Assembly: GCF_018143015.1 (NCBI RefSeq)
Contig: NC_054744.1
Coordinates: 6,135,059 to 6,199,058, forward strand
Source: Lytechinus variegatus
Taxonomy: Eukaryota > Echinodermata > Echinoidea > Temnopleuroida > Toxopneustidae
Reading direction: 5' to 3'
DNA length: 64,000 bases
How positions within the stretch are numbered: position 1 is the stretch's first letter; each line of letters begins with the position of its first letter. A program made the translations under genes and the position numbers. This document shows, in pieces, positions 40,401 through 47,194 of this stretch. The notes below the pieces were generated by a model that was given only the letters and a program-made list of their open reading frames with translations, had not been told where the DNA came from and ran no database searches.

Positions 40401-42618
40401 GACAGATGTATTCCACTCCAGTCTTCTACTATGGTTTTATTATAGTATCAGTGATATCCATAATTATGTACGTGCATATGGTACAATGTAATACAATTGT
40501 CACATAATTATATCATTGCGTACAATGCAACATGCCCAAGCTTCAAGCTTACAGAGATATAAGACTTTCGTCTTGAATTTAAGCCACCTATTAACCATAA
40601 ACTAGTCTCTGACTTTCGTGGCGCACAATTTGTGGAAAAAGATGTATGTTGCAGATACACTATTTTGCCATAAACTAGTCTGACTTTCGTGGCACACAAT
40701 ATGTGCTGAAAGCTGTATGTTGCAGATACATTTGTTTGCCATCAACTAGTCTATGAAGTTCGTGGTTCACCGATTATGGTAAAAAGATGTATGTTGCAGA
40801 TGCACCCTTTTGCCAAATTTCACGAAGCTGGGTGCGCTCACTTATTTGATGGCAGAAAAGTGGAACTAACAGATACACCTTTTTACCGATAAACATTGCG
40901 CTCTACTGCAGCATTTTTGGAGTGTATCTGTGAGATACATCCTTCTACCATCAAACGAGTTGGCAAATTTGAAAAAAGTACTGCAGATAGCCCATGCTAT
41001 CTTGAAAATGAAAATACCTGTAATTATGAGAGTAAGATAAATGAAAAGAGCTCCCTGAAAACCCCCCCCCCATGTCAAAACCTGAAAAAGTCAAAATTTT
41101 CAGATACATCGTTTTGCCATGTGACGGCCGTTCGGTACTCGAGAGGACAAAATAAAAATGGAGGTCAGACGTACAAATAAGCTGATTCATAAATAGAATT
41201 TCGAATTTGATGTCATTTCTAGTTCGCCAAAGAATTCTGGTAGTTGTACTATGCCGACTATTATCTCTCTGTTGTATTGGTGTTTTTATGCTATGCATGC
41301 AGTGTAACACAGAATTCCTAATATTTATTCTTTTTACTTGTTTGTTGTTTCTCCTCAGGGCCTGTTGCTACTGTCCAAGAAAAAAGAAGGTATGTTTATT
41401 ACATTTTAGGACATCATCATTTGGTCAAATTAAAGATAAACGAGAAATGTTCATAATAATTTTTCCAAAAAGAAAGAAACATCTGGAATGGAATTAGTCT
41501 TTACATGAACATGAAGTTAGACCAAGTGCTGAAGCATAAAACAAGGAAATGTGCTAGCTCCTTTAAAAAGTTGGAGAAAGACCCTCTTTCTTCTTCTTTT
41601 TATGTTCTATGGTGATCCTCAAAATTAGCAACATTGCCATAAAATGGAATGCTTTGATTTGAAGACCATACTCTCCAATTGTTTGTGTATACAGTTCTCA
41701 GATTTTCTCCATTGTCTCCAAAAATGCAGCTTGCCTCTTTGTAAATCAACTTATATTGTGTGAAATATATCTCAAGCATGAGATGTGCACACTGTTCAAT
41801 AGCATTGAAACTTCCACAGCAGTCCACAATAACGTGTCAAAGAAACTCCTGTATCTTTTTTTCTTCAACTTTTCAACTTAAGAAAAAGATTTACTCTTTC
41901 AGTTAAGCTAATTTTTCAATTTTGTTGCTTTTTAAAGACCAAATTTACTATTTTGGCTATTTACAGAGAACCTTCCCTGGTAACTTATTGTTGGTTTTAG
42001 GATACCTGGGGAGCGTTTCATGAAAGGACTTGTTTTATCCGACAAGTCCTGTTTTATCTGACAGTTGCTATAGTAACAGTGCTTCTTAACCAATCAGAAT
42101 CCAGGAAAGTTGTCAGATCTGACAACTTGTCGGACGTAAATATTGATGAAACGCCCCCCAGGTCACTTACTTCTGATTAGTTGGTTCCTGTCCCTTACCA
42201 GTGGTCATTGTTGAAAAATATTAGTATGCATCGGTGATCTTGATTGGTTTCTGCTTTTTTGTGATTGATTATGAACCTTTGTGTTGGGTAGCCCAGGGCC
42301 TAGTCTTACAAAGAGTTACGATTGATCCGATCAAACCACAACTATTGAAATCCAGCAATGTCAACACCTAAAAATGCATATTTGTTCCAAAAAAATCTAG
42401 ATATAATGCATATTCATTCATTCATTCATTCCTTTTCTTGTTTACAAAGGAAATTGTTCAAATTCCTGTAGAAAAAATTATGACATTGTTGAATTTCTAT
42501 ATAGTTGAGGTTGACCAATCGTAACTCTTTGTAAGACGGGGACCCGATGGAATTTCTTTACATTTCATTCTTTTCTCTCTTTTTGATACAGTGTTTATTA
42601 AGAGACCCAGGCTTGTGA
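9083..42618 (+). CDS. RING-finger protein with C-terminal UBR-box-like zinc cluster (probable E3 ubiquitin ligase), 13 exons
   Basis: Exons 9083-9118, 13830-13951, 15479-15684, 17911-17997, 19464-19601, 20918-20999, 26886-26939, 29797-29895, 31633-31821, 32667-32755, 33399-33477, 41359-41389 and 42592-42618 join in phase to 1239 bases, 412 residues. A C3HC4 RING covers about residues 22-59 (C22, C25, C37, H39, C42, C45, C56, C59). An acidic linker lies at about 110-150, a charged, coiled-coil-prone helical region at about 155-220, and an uncharacterised 235-340 region follows. Residues 361-399 hold C361, C364, C370, C373, C377, H378, H381, C396, C397 and C399, an order like a UBR box. The family's role would be ubiquitin transfer from an E2, perhaps with degron or substrate binding at the C-terminus; that is inference. 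I do not recognise the ortholog. The gene spans 33.5 kb and its introns host most of the mobile elements in the window. Confidence 0.85.
9119..12660. other. RING intron 1, 5' part, no gene recognised
   Basis: AT-rich, with overlapping minus-strand open frames at 9406-9940 that have no recognisable content, a C-run at 11350 and a GAA-rich purine tract at 11020-11130. No exon with matching phase was found. Confidence 0.5.
12480..12640. repeat. Dispersed repeat, copy 1 of 2
   Basis: Contains 'aaactttgcttgt', 'tttttcaaatg' and 'gtccggacacaacaatt' in the same order as 58660-58770 next to the CENP-H promoter. Moderately diverged. Confidence 0.5.
12750..13560 (+). pseudogene. CR1-like reverse transcriptase, 3' half, decayed
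   Basis: Frame fragments read IRQWMVLNFVKPNDDKTEYL, ENARNLGVFFDQCM, LHWLPIKYRIELKILLLTFK and SLKTHLF. These are the thumb and C-terminal landmarks of CR1/L2-clade non-LTR reverse transcriptases, in the expected order over about 800 bp, with several frameshifts and stops. No catalytic YxDD block is visible, so the 5' part is missing. Confidence 0.75.
13830..13951 (+). CDS. RING gene exon 2 (RING first half)
   Basis: Acceptor actattcag, donor GTGAGT. Encodes LDPLKDSFSCPICMCLFH and then the TLCGHRYCEGC segment, giving the first six zinc ligands of the RING. Confidence 0.92.
14551..15306. mobile_element. MITE-like element with 30-bp inverted ends
   Basis: Left end 'tatataaacccctcaaaaaa' is mirrored at the right by 'ttttttgaggggtttatata', followed internally by matching 'gcaactcaa'/'ctgagttgc'. 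The interior holds two diverged direct copies of a 'tttcttaatgtgccatcatc' segment. RING intron 2. Confidence 0.7.
15479..15684 (+). CDS. RING gene exon 3 (RING end)
   Basis: Acceptor cctttcag, donor GTGAGT. Encodes RRCPCCNAPVRIADL, completing the RING with CPCC, then a helical stretch and a Ser/Thr/Pro linker. Confidence 0.92.
15724..16306. mobile_element. Palindromic MITE, family A, copy 1
   Basis: Ends 'ttaaagagaaatgaaacc' and 'ggtttcattcccctttaa'. The arms, about 220 bp each, carry 'gcaatcactaatgctatgg' and its mirror. The flanks read TTAA, suggesting TTAA or TA insertion. A full second copy is at 56654-57245. Confidence 0.85.
16313..16970. mobile_element. Palindromic MITE, family B
   Basis: Ends 'caggggtgtgtttcccaag' and 'gtttgtgaaacttgcccctg', with arms of about 250 bp containing mirrored 'gcaatcaattgcaaat'-type words. 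Starts six bases after family A copy 1. Confidence 0.75.
17330..17612 (-). mobile_element. tRNA-derived SINE, copy 1
   Basis: On the minus strand 17612-17553 reads a tRNA-like head with A-box TGGTCTAGTGGTTAAGACTC and B-box GGGTTCGATTCC, followed by a body with 'gtacccatttacctcacctgg' on the plus strand. The body segment occurs twice (17330 and 17466), suggesting two fused SINEs. Confidence 0.8.
17911..17997 (+). CDS. RING gene exon 4 (acidic linker)
   Basis: Acceptor tttcacccag, donor GTGAGC. Encodes an E/K/P-rich linker, DEAEPGTSNEAEKKPA, ending SPVERILH. Phase 1 in and out. Confidence 0.85.
18368..18401 (+). pseudogene. Duplicate of the 5' end of RING exon 5
   Basis: The 30 bases at 18372-18401 match the first 30 bases of exon 5 (19464-19493) with two mismatches. 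The preceding TCAG acceptor is shared too. Both mismatches are silent (AAA/AAG, ATC/ATT). The similarity stops at GAACATG; beyond it the frame reads DFTGIFAF and then a stop. Either a truncated exon duplication or an alternative exon start. Confidence 0.8.
18423..19367. mobile_element. 945-bp element with ~18-bp inverted ends
   Basis: Left 'ttttaaggacgttccac' and right 'gtggaacgtccttaaa' are inverted copies. Interior AT-rich, without a coding frame. It lies between the exon 5 duplicate and exon 5. Confidence 0.75.
19464..19601 (+). CDS. RING gene exon 5
   Basis: Acceptor ttctattcag, donor GTAAGA. Encodes YIRVGIVEHERYYRNLKGQF and then a Glu/Lys/Asp-rich helix, likely coiled coil. Phase 1 in and out. 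Confidence 0.9.
19851..20772. repeat. ATC/GAT microsatellite, ~920 bp
   Basis: Almost uninterrupted (ATC)n with ACA, GTC and TTC variants. On the minus strand it opens a 360-codon Asp/Cys frame and a 310-codon Met/Ile frame. Both are products of the repeat, not genes. RING intron 5. Confidence 0.97.
20918..20999 (+). CDS. RING gene exon 6
   Basis: Acceptor tgtatag, donor GTCAGG. The entering phase forces the frame RKSWIQKKRTLSSEFQ, not the other open frame that starts MDTEETYTLL. It leaves phase 2, which the next exon completes as Arg. Confidence 0.75.
21249..21626. mobile_element. Palindromic MITE, family C
   Basis: Ends 'tagagtaccgaa' and 'ttcggttctcta'. The arms match through 'catgatgaaaacc...ctaccaaaa', 'gagaatcggcc' and 'gacctcatgaatac' with their mirrors. 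The centre is near 21440. Confidence 0.8.
22022..23386. mobile_element. 1.37-kb TA-flanked element with long inverted ends
   Basis: CAGTGCGTATCAAAAAAAC at the left is mirrored by GATACGCACTG at the right, each bounded by TA as in Tc1/mariner insertions. Inverted arms of at least 175 bp, with weaker pairing beyond. The interior has no transposase frame, so it is non-autonomous. Confidence 0.85.
23810..23983. mobile_element. Short palindromic MITE, family D, copy 1
   Basis: 'gctgttcgtaagttaagaa' at the left pairs with 'ttcttaacttacaaacagc' at the right. The inner 'ctggtgaacctttcc' pairs with 'aaaggatcaccag'. A second copy is at 29990-30156. Confidence 0.8.
24358..26760. mobile_element. Compound palindromic element, family E, outer ends
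   Basis: Both ends consist of 15-20 bp words of the type 'ccatttggtcca', 'ccatttcgtcta' and 'ccagttggtcta', in opposite orientation. The left arm is 24358-24560, the right about 26590-26755. A compact 390-bp member of this family is at 42645-43035. The extra 2 kb here is an inserted or expanded core (see 24773-26397). Confidence 0.75.
24773..26397. repeat. 1.6-kb near-perfect palindrome
   Basis: Arms of roughly 800 bp around a centre near 25585. Pairs include 'atgacgtcactgtctgtacg' with its mirror at 26380-26396, 'gaggtagttggaggtaaat' with its mirror at 26160-26185, and 'acgaaactcggggaattat' with its mirror at 25785-25800. Mirrored order holds throughout, with a low mismatch rate. Confidence 0.85.
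26886..26939 (+). CDS. RING gene exon 7
   Basis: Acceptor tattttttag, donor GTGAGA. 54 bp encoding LFGKDIVVGELVLQPHS. The 5.9-kb intron before it is packed with palindromic elements. Confidence 0.78.
26966..28085. mobile_element. Non-autonomous element with internal ~170-bp tandem repeats
   Basis: Begins 'tagctcatccggcc...gatgagct' with a GC-rich 'ggcgtccgtcgtgtgtcgtccg' leader and ends 'gccggatgagctgatgtgctag'. The interior has about five diverged units with 'catctggtagagcttcatgaggttcacca' and 'atgctaattcatg'. It starts 26 bases after the exon 7 donor. The architecture is like HINE/pearl elements of marine invertebrates; the class is inferred. Confidence 0.65.
28300..28645 (-). pseudogene. 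Non-LTR retrotransposon C-terminal fragment (post-RT region)
   Basis: The minus strand reads CVETILLYGSET, then NISWRDRKTKDEIYGDLP, RSMRFAGHCSCSEKEVISDV and VDYICK. This matches the conserved ending 'LLYGSETW...nISW.dh.tN.elYgdlp...rr.rfaGHc.R' of RTE- or jockey-like ORF2. In-frame stops make it a dead fragment. Confidence 0.75.
28700..29090. repeat. Dispersed repeat, family F, copy 1
   Basis: Shares about 350 bp with 46110-46470 in the same orientation, including 'cactgatttcatgaga', 'acacagataagc' plus 'cacgtgggac', and 'aatcctttggcaca'. No coding frame is conserved between the copies. Confidence 0.75.
29356..29711. repeat. 178-bp tandem duplication
   Basis: Two direct copies starting 'ccaatggctgatatgtttgg' at 29356 and 29534, both ending 'ggcagtttctttcataattcaat'. 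About 10 percent divergence. Just upstream of exon 8. Confidence 0.9.
29797..29895 (+). CDS. RING gene exon 8
   Basis: Acceptor gttttcag, donor GTCAGT. Encodes MAQIKEMLFLRIRERQDRV and then AVYREPNVHYLLI. Phase 2 in and out. Confidence 0.88.
29990..30156. mobile_element. Short palindromic MITE, family D, copy 2
   Basis: 'gtttcataaagcagttcgtaag' pairs with 'cttgcgaacagctttatgaaa'. Same interior as 23810-23983. Starts about 95 bases after the exon 8 donor. Confidence 0.82.
30417..30464. repeat. Short hairpin with ggaatagtgcactattcc
   Basis: A perfect 18-base palindrome at 30431-30448, flanked by mirrored 'tgacgtcaatgat'/'cactgacatca'. Probably the core of a small inverted element. Confidence 0.6.
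31065..31290 (-). mobile_element. tRNA-derived SINE, copy 2, head lost to microsatellite
   Basis: The body matches 17400-17560 closely ('ggtgatcctatgttaccctgg', 'cttgccagtacccatttacc'), with the B-box mirror 'ggaattcgaaccc'. The A-box end is replaced by GAT repeats from 31290. Confidence 0.8.
31290..31618. repeat. GAT/GGT microsatellite
   Basis: About 330 bp of (GAT)n with GGT, GAG and AAT variants, ending just before the pyrimidine tract of exon 9. Open frames on both strands here are repeat products. Confidence 0.95.
31633..31821 (+). CDS. RING gene exon 9
   Basis: Acceptor tttcttccag, donor GTAATG. Encodes PYGKEHIVVDEALIFTLLAQ and on to PGCDIVIFGEVKL. Its acceptor lies only about 15 bases after the GAT microsatellite. 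Confidence 0.9.
32056..32515 (-). pseudogene. Penelope-like element, GIY-YIG endonuclease fragment
   Basis: On the minus strand: NLVYGIRCEQNGCQDAYI, SLKACVYQHRN, HHNATGHSFKNKDVVILNRE, then after a frameshift LKKAIWERVEKPSLNQRDDL. The order GIY-like, YIG-like, ArgHis helix, 'GHsf.....ILdrE' and 'EAI.' is that of GIY-YIG domains at the C-terminus of Penelope-like retroelements. The YIG glycine reads Cys and the frame is broken, so it is inactive. RING intron 9, antisense. Confidence 0.7.
32667..32755 (+). CDS. RING gene exon 10 (start of UBR-like cluster)
   Basis: Acceptor tacaacag, donor GTAAGT. Encodes ELPRPCFTALFEEGEEKM then DYFTCKDCSFN, with the first CxxC pair of the C-terminal zinc cluster. 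Confidence 0.9.
33399..33477 (+). CDS. RING gene exon 11 (UBR-like cluster core)
   Basis: Acceptor ttttaaag, donor GTAAGA. Encodes WVCRSCRDHCHKDHETTPYV, with CxxC, CH and DH ligands, the part most like a UBR box. Confidence 0.9.
33478..36800. other. RING intron 11, 5' part, no gene recognised
   Basis: AT-rich. It has a short 'ggtggccca' repeat at 34190-34265 and A-rich tracts at 34430-34520. Open frames at 33403-34140 overlap on both strands and show nothing recognisable. Confidence 0.5.
36815..39614 (-). pseudogene. Transposase-like gene, broken
   Basis: Belongs by pattern to a widespread invertebrate family of transposon-derived proteins that I cannot assign to a superfamily. From the N-terminus: GKRCRTEKERND and CQCKKWCSQQF with DLYWNLSFDRRRDF (39614-39374); then, after an insertion, RRSNMLVSKLGNKTVCKSFF, a Cys-rich block (CDRC, CSTCNCDACS), VVSVDLQKAI (first acidic residue), a DNCSSQNK block (second), GHTFMCADSVHGS, and a C-terminal PLHKRAFFEGL segment. 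Breaks: the element at 38304-39373; an in-frame TGA at about 37429 just before DNCSS; and a frameshift near 37000. Joining the flanks without the insertion restores continuity as NASGQKQSRRSN, but in a frame shifted relative to the first block. Lies antisense in RING intron 11. Recently dead rather than functional. Confidence 0.75.
38304..39373. mobile_element. 1.07-kb element inserted in the transposase gene, five tandem units with DR1 sites
   Basis: Ends GTCTCACCTGC and, inverted, GTCTCACTTGC. The left end is followed by a GC-rich 'ggcgccgacggcggcggcgg' leader. Five tandem units of about 153-192 bp, each with AGGTCAAAGGTCA (38499, 38691, 38854, 39016, 39169). No clear target duplication, which fits a Helitron/HINE-like origin; class inferred. 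Same layout as 26966-28085. Confidence 0.7.
39945..40160. mobile_element. Possible MITE fragment
   Basis: 'cccgtattccacaaac' with repeated 'gcttacaataagcaagctaag' and 'ttgcttacaaaagacg'. The left part is palindromic; the right end is unclear. Confidence 0.4.
40605..40825. repeat. ~72-bp tandem repeat, three units
   Basis: Each unit has 'actagtct', 'ttcgtgg', 'gatgtatgttgcagat' and 'tttgccat'. Units begin near 40605, 40677 and 40748. A partial fourth lies upstream. Confidence 0.75.
41359..41389 (+). CDS. RING gene exon 12 (31-bp microexon)
   Basis: Acceptor ttctcctcag, donor GTATGT. Encodes WACCYCPRKKK, the CCxC end of the zinc cluster. It lies 7.9 kb after exon 11. Phase 2 in, 0 out. Confidence 0.8.
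42006..42162. mobile_element. Short palindromic MITE, family G, copy 1
   Basis: 'tggggagcgtttcatgaaag' pairs with 'gatgaaacgccccccagg'. The interior has 'ttatccgacaagtcc', 'gctatagtaacagtgcttct' and 'aaccaatcagaatcc'. Copy 2 is at 43313-43476. Confidence 0.82.
42295..42546. mobile_element. Palindromic MITE, family H, copy 1
   Basis: 'agtcttacaaagagttacga' pairs with 'tcgtaactctttgtaagac'. Copy 2 abuts a CENP-H exon at 53420-53684. This copy ends about 45 bases before RING exon 13. Confidence 0.85.
42592..42618 (+). CDS. RING gene exon 13 (stop codon)
   Basis: Acceptor tttttgatacag, then nine codons CLLRDPGL and TGA. The 3'UTR would run on through a palindromic element at 42645. A candidate AATAAA lies near 44725. 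Another terminal exon cannot be excluded. Confidence 0.65.
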   Translation, partial: CLLRDPGL

Positions 42619-42644
42619 AAATCTGAAGGAGTACTGCAGGCAGG

Positions 42645-43035
42645 TTTTTTTCCAATTGCCAACTTGTCTACTATCATTTGGTCTACCATCAGTTCGTCCA
42701 ATATCCACATGGTCTTCTTTCATTTAGTCTGATGCTATTACATCTGATAACCAGTTGGTCCAATAGCCATTTAGTCCATATACCATTTGATCTAATCGGA
42801 CTAAGTGTTAAATTGCGCAAAAGGAATGAAAATGAACTGGATATTAGCCCAACTGGTTATGAGACAAAATGGTCATAGATGAAATGGTGATTAGACGAAG
42901 TGATGATTGGACCAATTGGTTAATGGACCTAATGGTTGTAAGACGAAATGTTGATGGACGGAATAGCATTAGACTAAATGAAAGTAGACCATGTGGTGAG
43001 TGGACCAGTTGGCAGTAGACGAATTTGCAATTTAC
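42645..43035. mobile_element. Palindromic MITE, family E, compact copy
   Basis: Arms made of 'ccatttggtc'-type words with mirror copies, centre near 42820. Inserted in the presumed 3'UTR of the RING gene, 27 bases after the stop codon. Confidence 0.82.
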
Positions 43036-45110
43036 CGTGCAGGCATTCCATCGCTACTTCGGTGGTCATACTTGCGTCGCAGTAAGCTGTCATTCCCGAG
43101 CAAGACGACTGTCCTATTCTTCAAATTCAAGTGCTTCATGTGGGGATCCAGCAATGTGCTGCAGATATAGGGATATTCTCTATTTCCTGTACCACTCTCC
43201 TGCTCATCTTGTCGAGATCCCACTGTTCAGGCTGAAACTTTTATGATGGTTTCATTTTCTCTAATTTCACAGGTCCAACATAACCTGAAGTTCCACTGTC
43301 GTATGCTTACGCCAGGGGAGCATTTCGTAAAAGGTCTTCTCGGACGTTTTATCCGACAAATCCTGTTCTATCCGATTGTTACCATAGTAACATTGCTTCT
43401 CAGTCATTCAAAATCAAGTAAAGTTGTCAGATCTGACAATTTGTTGGACGAAAGTGTTGATGACACACTCCCCCGGAGCCCCATCACAAACAAAGAGCAA
43501 ATTTGCCATTATGACACATTTATAGGAAAATTCTCGTTCAAACTTTCGAACCCCAACTTCGAGTTCCTAACCATTCTCACCAACCCCTCCCCCATCCAGA
43601 TATCAGCAATCCTTTGCAGGAATGCTAATCCTTATGAAAGTAAACAAACACACACTCGGCCCAGTTGTAATCCAACTCTGACCCCCCCCCCCCCCCCCCC
43701 CCGAGAAGTGAAGAGAAGAGAGAGAGGGGTATTATAAACATGCAAGAGTCCTGAACTGTTTTTTTTTTTACTTATTGTAATTTTTCCAACTGTGGGTAAT
43801 TTTGCAGCGTTCAAACTTCCATTTTTATCTTCATCTAAATTTCGAATCGTTTTTGGATATGCCAATGTCCTAAAACAAATAGAATACTGATTCATCACTC
43901 CTAGATTTCTGTCGGCCAGGAAGCTCTTAAAAGTTTGTTTATACTTTTGTGAAAGATGAACAGTTGCAAGTTGCGATGATTGCTGTGTGTTATCAGCTCT
44001 TATCAGCTGTCAGTCCACCCCTCCCCAGTTTTAAATGAGAGAAATGAAAACTCTCCCCAAAACTGGAAGTGGGGTGGTAAATACCCCTCTTGAACTCCCA
44101 TTGACATAACACACAAGGCAATGGGGTTCCTGTGTTATAAGCTGGTGGGGTATTTTTTTAAATGGAGGAAAACACATAATGAACTGCCTTTGTAACAGGG
44201 CTCAGCAGCCAATCACAATCAAGGATTCCATGTCCGTTACAATATAATGGAAAAGTTACAGTAGTTTAAGTCATTATGAAACAGCTCAGAATTGTGGAAA
44301 TAAACAACTCATGAATGTGCAGAATGGGTTAAAAGAATCAGAATATGTGTACACTGAAATATTGGCTGGTAAAGTATCAGATTGCCTTGCCTTCTCAATT
44401 TATGGAATATCTGAATTAGCCATTATTCTTCAATGTATTTCTTCTTTGTATAGTTCAATCTATGGATAGTTCATATTTTTTCTGTATTTTTAAAGGAAAA
44501 TATTAACTAAAGAGCTGGGTAGTGGGAATTTTCCTTGAAGCAATCTAGTTGTTCTAAGAATGGATATATCTATTATCTCCATGACTAGAGCTTGACGACT
44601 GAAGAGTTTGAAGACTAAGAAACTGTTTTATATGTACAAGTGCTATTCTGTTATGAGCAATTATTCCTTATAGTAAGGTTTTTTTTTTCTTCTCTTGAAG
44701 CAATATTGTAATTTGATCTGTAAGAATAAATAAATTATTTTGTACAGAATGATTTGGGTATAAAGTTAATAAGATGATATCGTGGTGTAATTTTAATCAG
44801 AATATATATTTTGGGAGATATATATATGTAAATGATATATGTGTTGCTTCTTAGTAGGTGTATAAAATGATTCATTTGAAAAGTGATTTTAGGAGGTAAT
44901 AGGGCTCTTTTAAAAAACTAAATGGAAGATATAGAGATTAGAAGAGTTTGGTGTTTGTATTCTCATGTTACCATCTTAAATATCTGAAGTATGAGGTCTG
45001 AAAAGGTAGCAATGCAAGTTCACATCCTGGGAATGCGAAAGGCCTCTGATATTGTATTCGGCTGTCCACTGCTGGCACTTTTTTTGTTGACTCTGGCTCT
45101 GGGCTGTCTT
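43036..45110. other. Intergenic stretch, no gene recognised
   Basis: Holds family G copy 2, a 22-base C-run at 43681, and an AATAAATAAATT at about 44724 that could be the RING-gene polyadenylation signal. The 164-codon frame at 43243-43737 crosses MITE and C-run sequence and is not credible. Confidence 0.45.
43313..43476. mobile_element. Short palindromic MITE, family G, copy 2
   Basis: 'ggggagcatttcgtaaaagg' with a right end 'gatgacacactcccccgg'. The interior shares 'ttgtcagatctgacaa' with copy 1. Confidence 0.8.
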
Positions 45111-45114
45111 TTGT

Positions 45115-45475
45115 CCGGATTGGACCTTGGTGTTTGGAGGTTCCCTTTCCCAAAGCTAACATAGAGGGCACATGTCTCCAATCTCTAATCAGCACCAATC
45201 CACTCATCTTTTGGACCTTGGTGTTTGGAAGTTCCCTTTCCCAAAGCTAACATAGAGGGCACATGTCTCCAATCTCTAATCAGCACCAATCCACTCATCT
45301 TTTGGACCTTGGTGTTTGGAAGTTCCCTTTCCCAAAGCTAACATAGAGGGCACATGTCTCCAATCTCTAATCAGCGCCAATCCACTCATCTTCTGATTGG
45401 CGCTGATTAGAGATTGGGAGTCATGTGCCCTCTATGTTAGCTTTGGGAAAGGGAACTTTAAAACACCAAGGTCCA
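45115..45475. repeat. Three 91-bp tandem units plus an inverted copy
   Basis: Direct copies start 'ttggaccttggtgtttgga' at 45120, 45211 and 45302 and are almost identical. 45393-45470 is the mirror of one unit. Probably a palindromic MITE whose left arm was triplicated. Confidence 0.9.
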
Positions 45476-45554
45476 ATCTGGACTAGGCTGTCTACCAAGT
45501 TGTCACCCCAGCCATTGTGTTTACTTAACAGAAGTAAAATCATTAGAGGAATAT

Positions 45555-46031
45555 TAGGTGGTTCCAGACCGCCTCAAAGTTTGTCAGTTCCAGGTGTTTT
45601 CTGATTGGGAAATTTACCCTGATCGGAAAATACCAGGTAATATTGGCAATGTGAAAGCAAATTACGCGTAATCTCCCTGAAAGAAAATACACACTAAATC
45701 GTATGTTCTTGTCAAAATTACGAGAACTTTCGCTGGGATTTTTCCAAGGTCGCCGGTATTTTGGCAGTGTGAAAGCAATTTACGGGAACTCTTAGCTCAG
45801 TGTGTAGTTGGGCGCGGGCACCGTGGGTGGCTGCTGAGCTAGTGATTTTGAATCTCGCGCCTTGCCTGCTTAGACCATACTGTGCATGCTCGTAACTTCA
45901 GGAACTTATCCTGAAGAGTACGTTTCGGGGCGGTGTGAATGCAGGAATAATTAATGGGTATTTTTTTTAGCCTAAGAAAGGTTTTGTAAGTTAACAAGGA
46001 TTCTTATGATGGAGGCGGTTTGAAACCACCT
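45555..46031. mobile_element. MITE-like element, family I
   Basis: Left 'aggtggttccagaccgcctc' and right 'gaggcggtttgaaaccacct' are inverted. Inner 'gcaatgtgaaagcaaatta' is repeated at 45765. No coding frame. Confidence 0.75.
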
Positions 46032-46109
46032 ATTGTGTATGGGAAGGATATGCGTAAAAGCTGAGTATATGAAGATTGGTTTTCTTCATATGCCAGCCAT
46101 TGTCAAAGG

Positions 46110-46470
46110 AAAAATGAAAGTAGTTGCAGTCGACACTGATTTCATGAGATAGTCTTTAATACCAAGGTTAATTGTCACCGTTTCCTTGCAGATCTAGATT
46201 TGATACAGTTGAACATTGTAGTATCATGAAATCTAAGCTGAAAAACGATCACACTGAAAATCATCAACACAGATAAGCACACGTGGGACAGTGTATTATT
46301 GTTATCGCTTGCAAAAATGCCCAACATTGTGCCCAAATATCATGCTTGTTTTGGTTATTTATAAGCAATTACACAAATTCCTTCCGAATCCTTTGGCACA
46401 TATGTTTATATGTACGTACAGACACTTGAGTGGTCATGATTGGAGTCTGTACAAACTCAGTTTGAAACGA
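46110..46470. repeat. Dispersed repeat, family F, copy 2
   Basis: Same order of blocks as 28700-29090 but better preserved around 'agcaattacacaaattcctt'. Confidence 0.75.
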
Positions 46471-46483
46471 TTATCTTTGAGGG

Positions 46484-46575
46484 ACGATGGCCGAGTGGTT
46501 GAGAAATGATGTCCTTAATCGGCTTTATCAAATTCTACCCAGGTCTCTGGTCTCTTTGAGGGTGTTTTAGCTTCT
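46484..46575 (+). other. tRNA-Ser/Leu-like fragment
   Basis: GATGGCCGAGTGGTTGAGAAATG looks like a type II tRNA A-box region, but no good B-box or acceptor pairing follows. Probably a tRNA-derived SINE head, not a tRNA gene. Confidence 0.4.
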
Positions 46576-46620
46576 GGTCCATTGTTTGTTCACAAACCAT
46601 CCAAGGTGAAGTAATGCCAA

Positions 46621-46876
46621 CAGTGGCATACCTAGGATTTTTTAAGGGGGGGGGGGCAAATTCGTCCGCCAAAAAATGTGACAAGCAAAAACCAGAAACA
46701 AAAATGACAAAAAAAGAAAAGGTCTTCAAATTCAAAGGATTAAGCCACTATTGGCTTGTCAGGGATCAGTTTGGACTCGTCCCGAGGGGGGGGGGGGAAG
46801 CGGGGATACGTCCCTTGCATGTGTTGTGACTCGTCAGGGAGGGCAGTCTGCTCCCCCCCCCCCCCCCCGAGGTACG
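46621..46876 (+). repeat. Dispersed repeat, family J, plus copy
   Basis: 'agtggcatacctaggatttt', a G-run, 'gacaagcaaaaaccag', 'gtcttcaaattcaa', a second G-run, 'cgtcagggagggcagtctgc' and a C-run. The mirror copy is at 62340-62600. Confidence 0.75.
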
Positions 46877-47194
46877 CTAATGAATGTCAACCATTAATAA
46901 TGAACGGTTACACGTATACATGTAAATGGGTGTCGATTGAATATGATTGTTTGTCAGGGAACAGAACTTGTATGTTGGCATGTCAGTTTTTAAAGAGCTC
47001 AAACCACAGATCTCTGAAACAGATAAATTAGAAACTGACTTGTGTTTATATATTACATCAGCAGTACTGATACATTGCATCCATACATTTCAAATGTATA
47101 GAAATTGATAGTTTTCACTACCGTTTCTTCAATTTGAACAGGAGCTCACTTTTGGATGGACTGTTGACATGACTATATTTCTTAGTCTTTAAAT

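Noticed and set aside
43275..43320. Alternative RING terminal exon VQHNLKFHCRML
   Set aside because: Acceptor and phase are possible, but the frame runs straight into MITE family G; exon 42592-42618 is simpler.
43243..43737. 164-codon plus-strand frame
   Set aside because: Crosses a MITE and a 22-base C-run; the Pro-rich end is the C-run itself.
46484..46575. tRNA gene
   Set aside because: A-box present, but no convincing B-box, anticodon stem or acceptor pairing.
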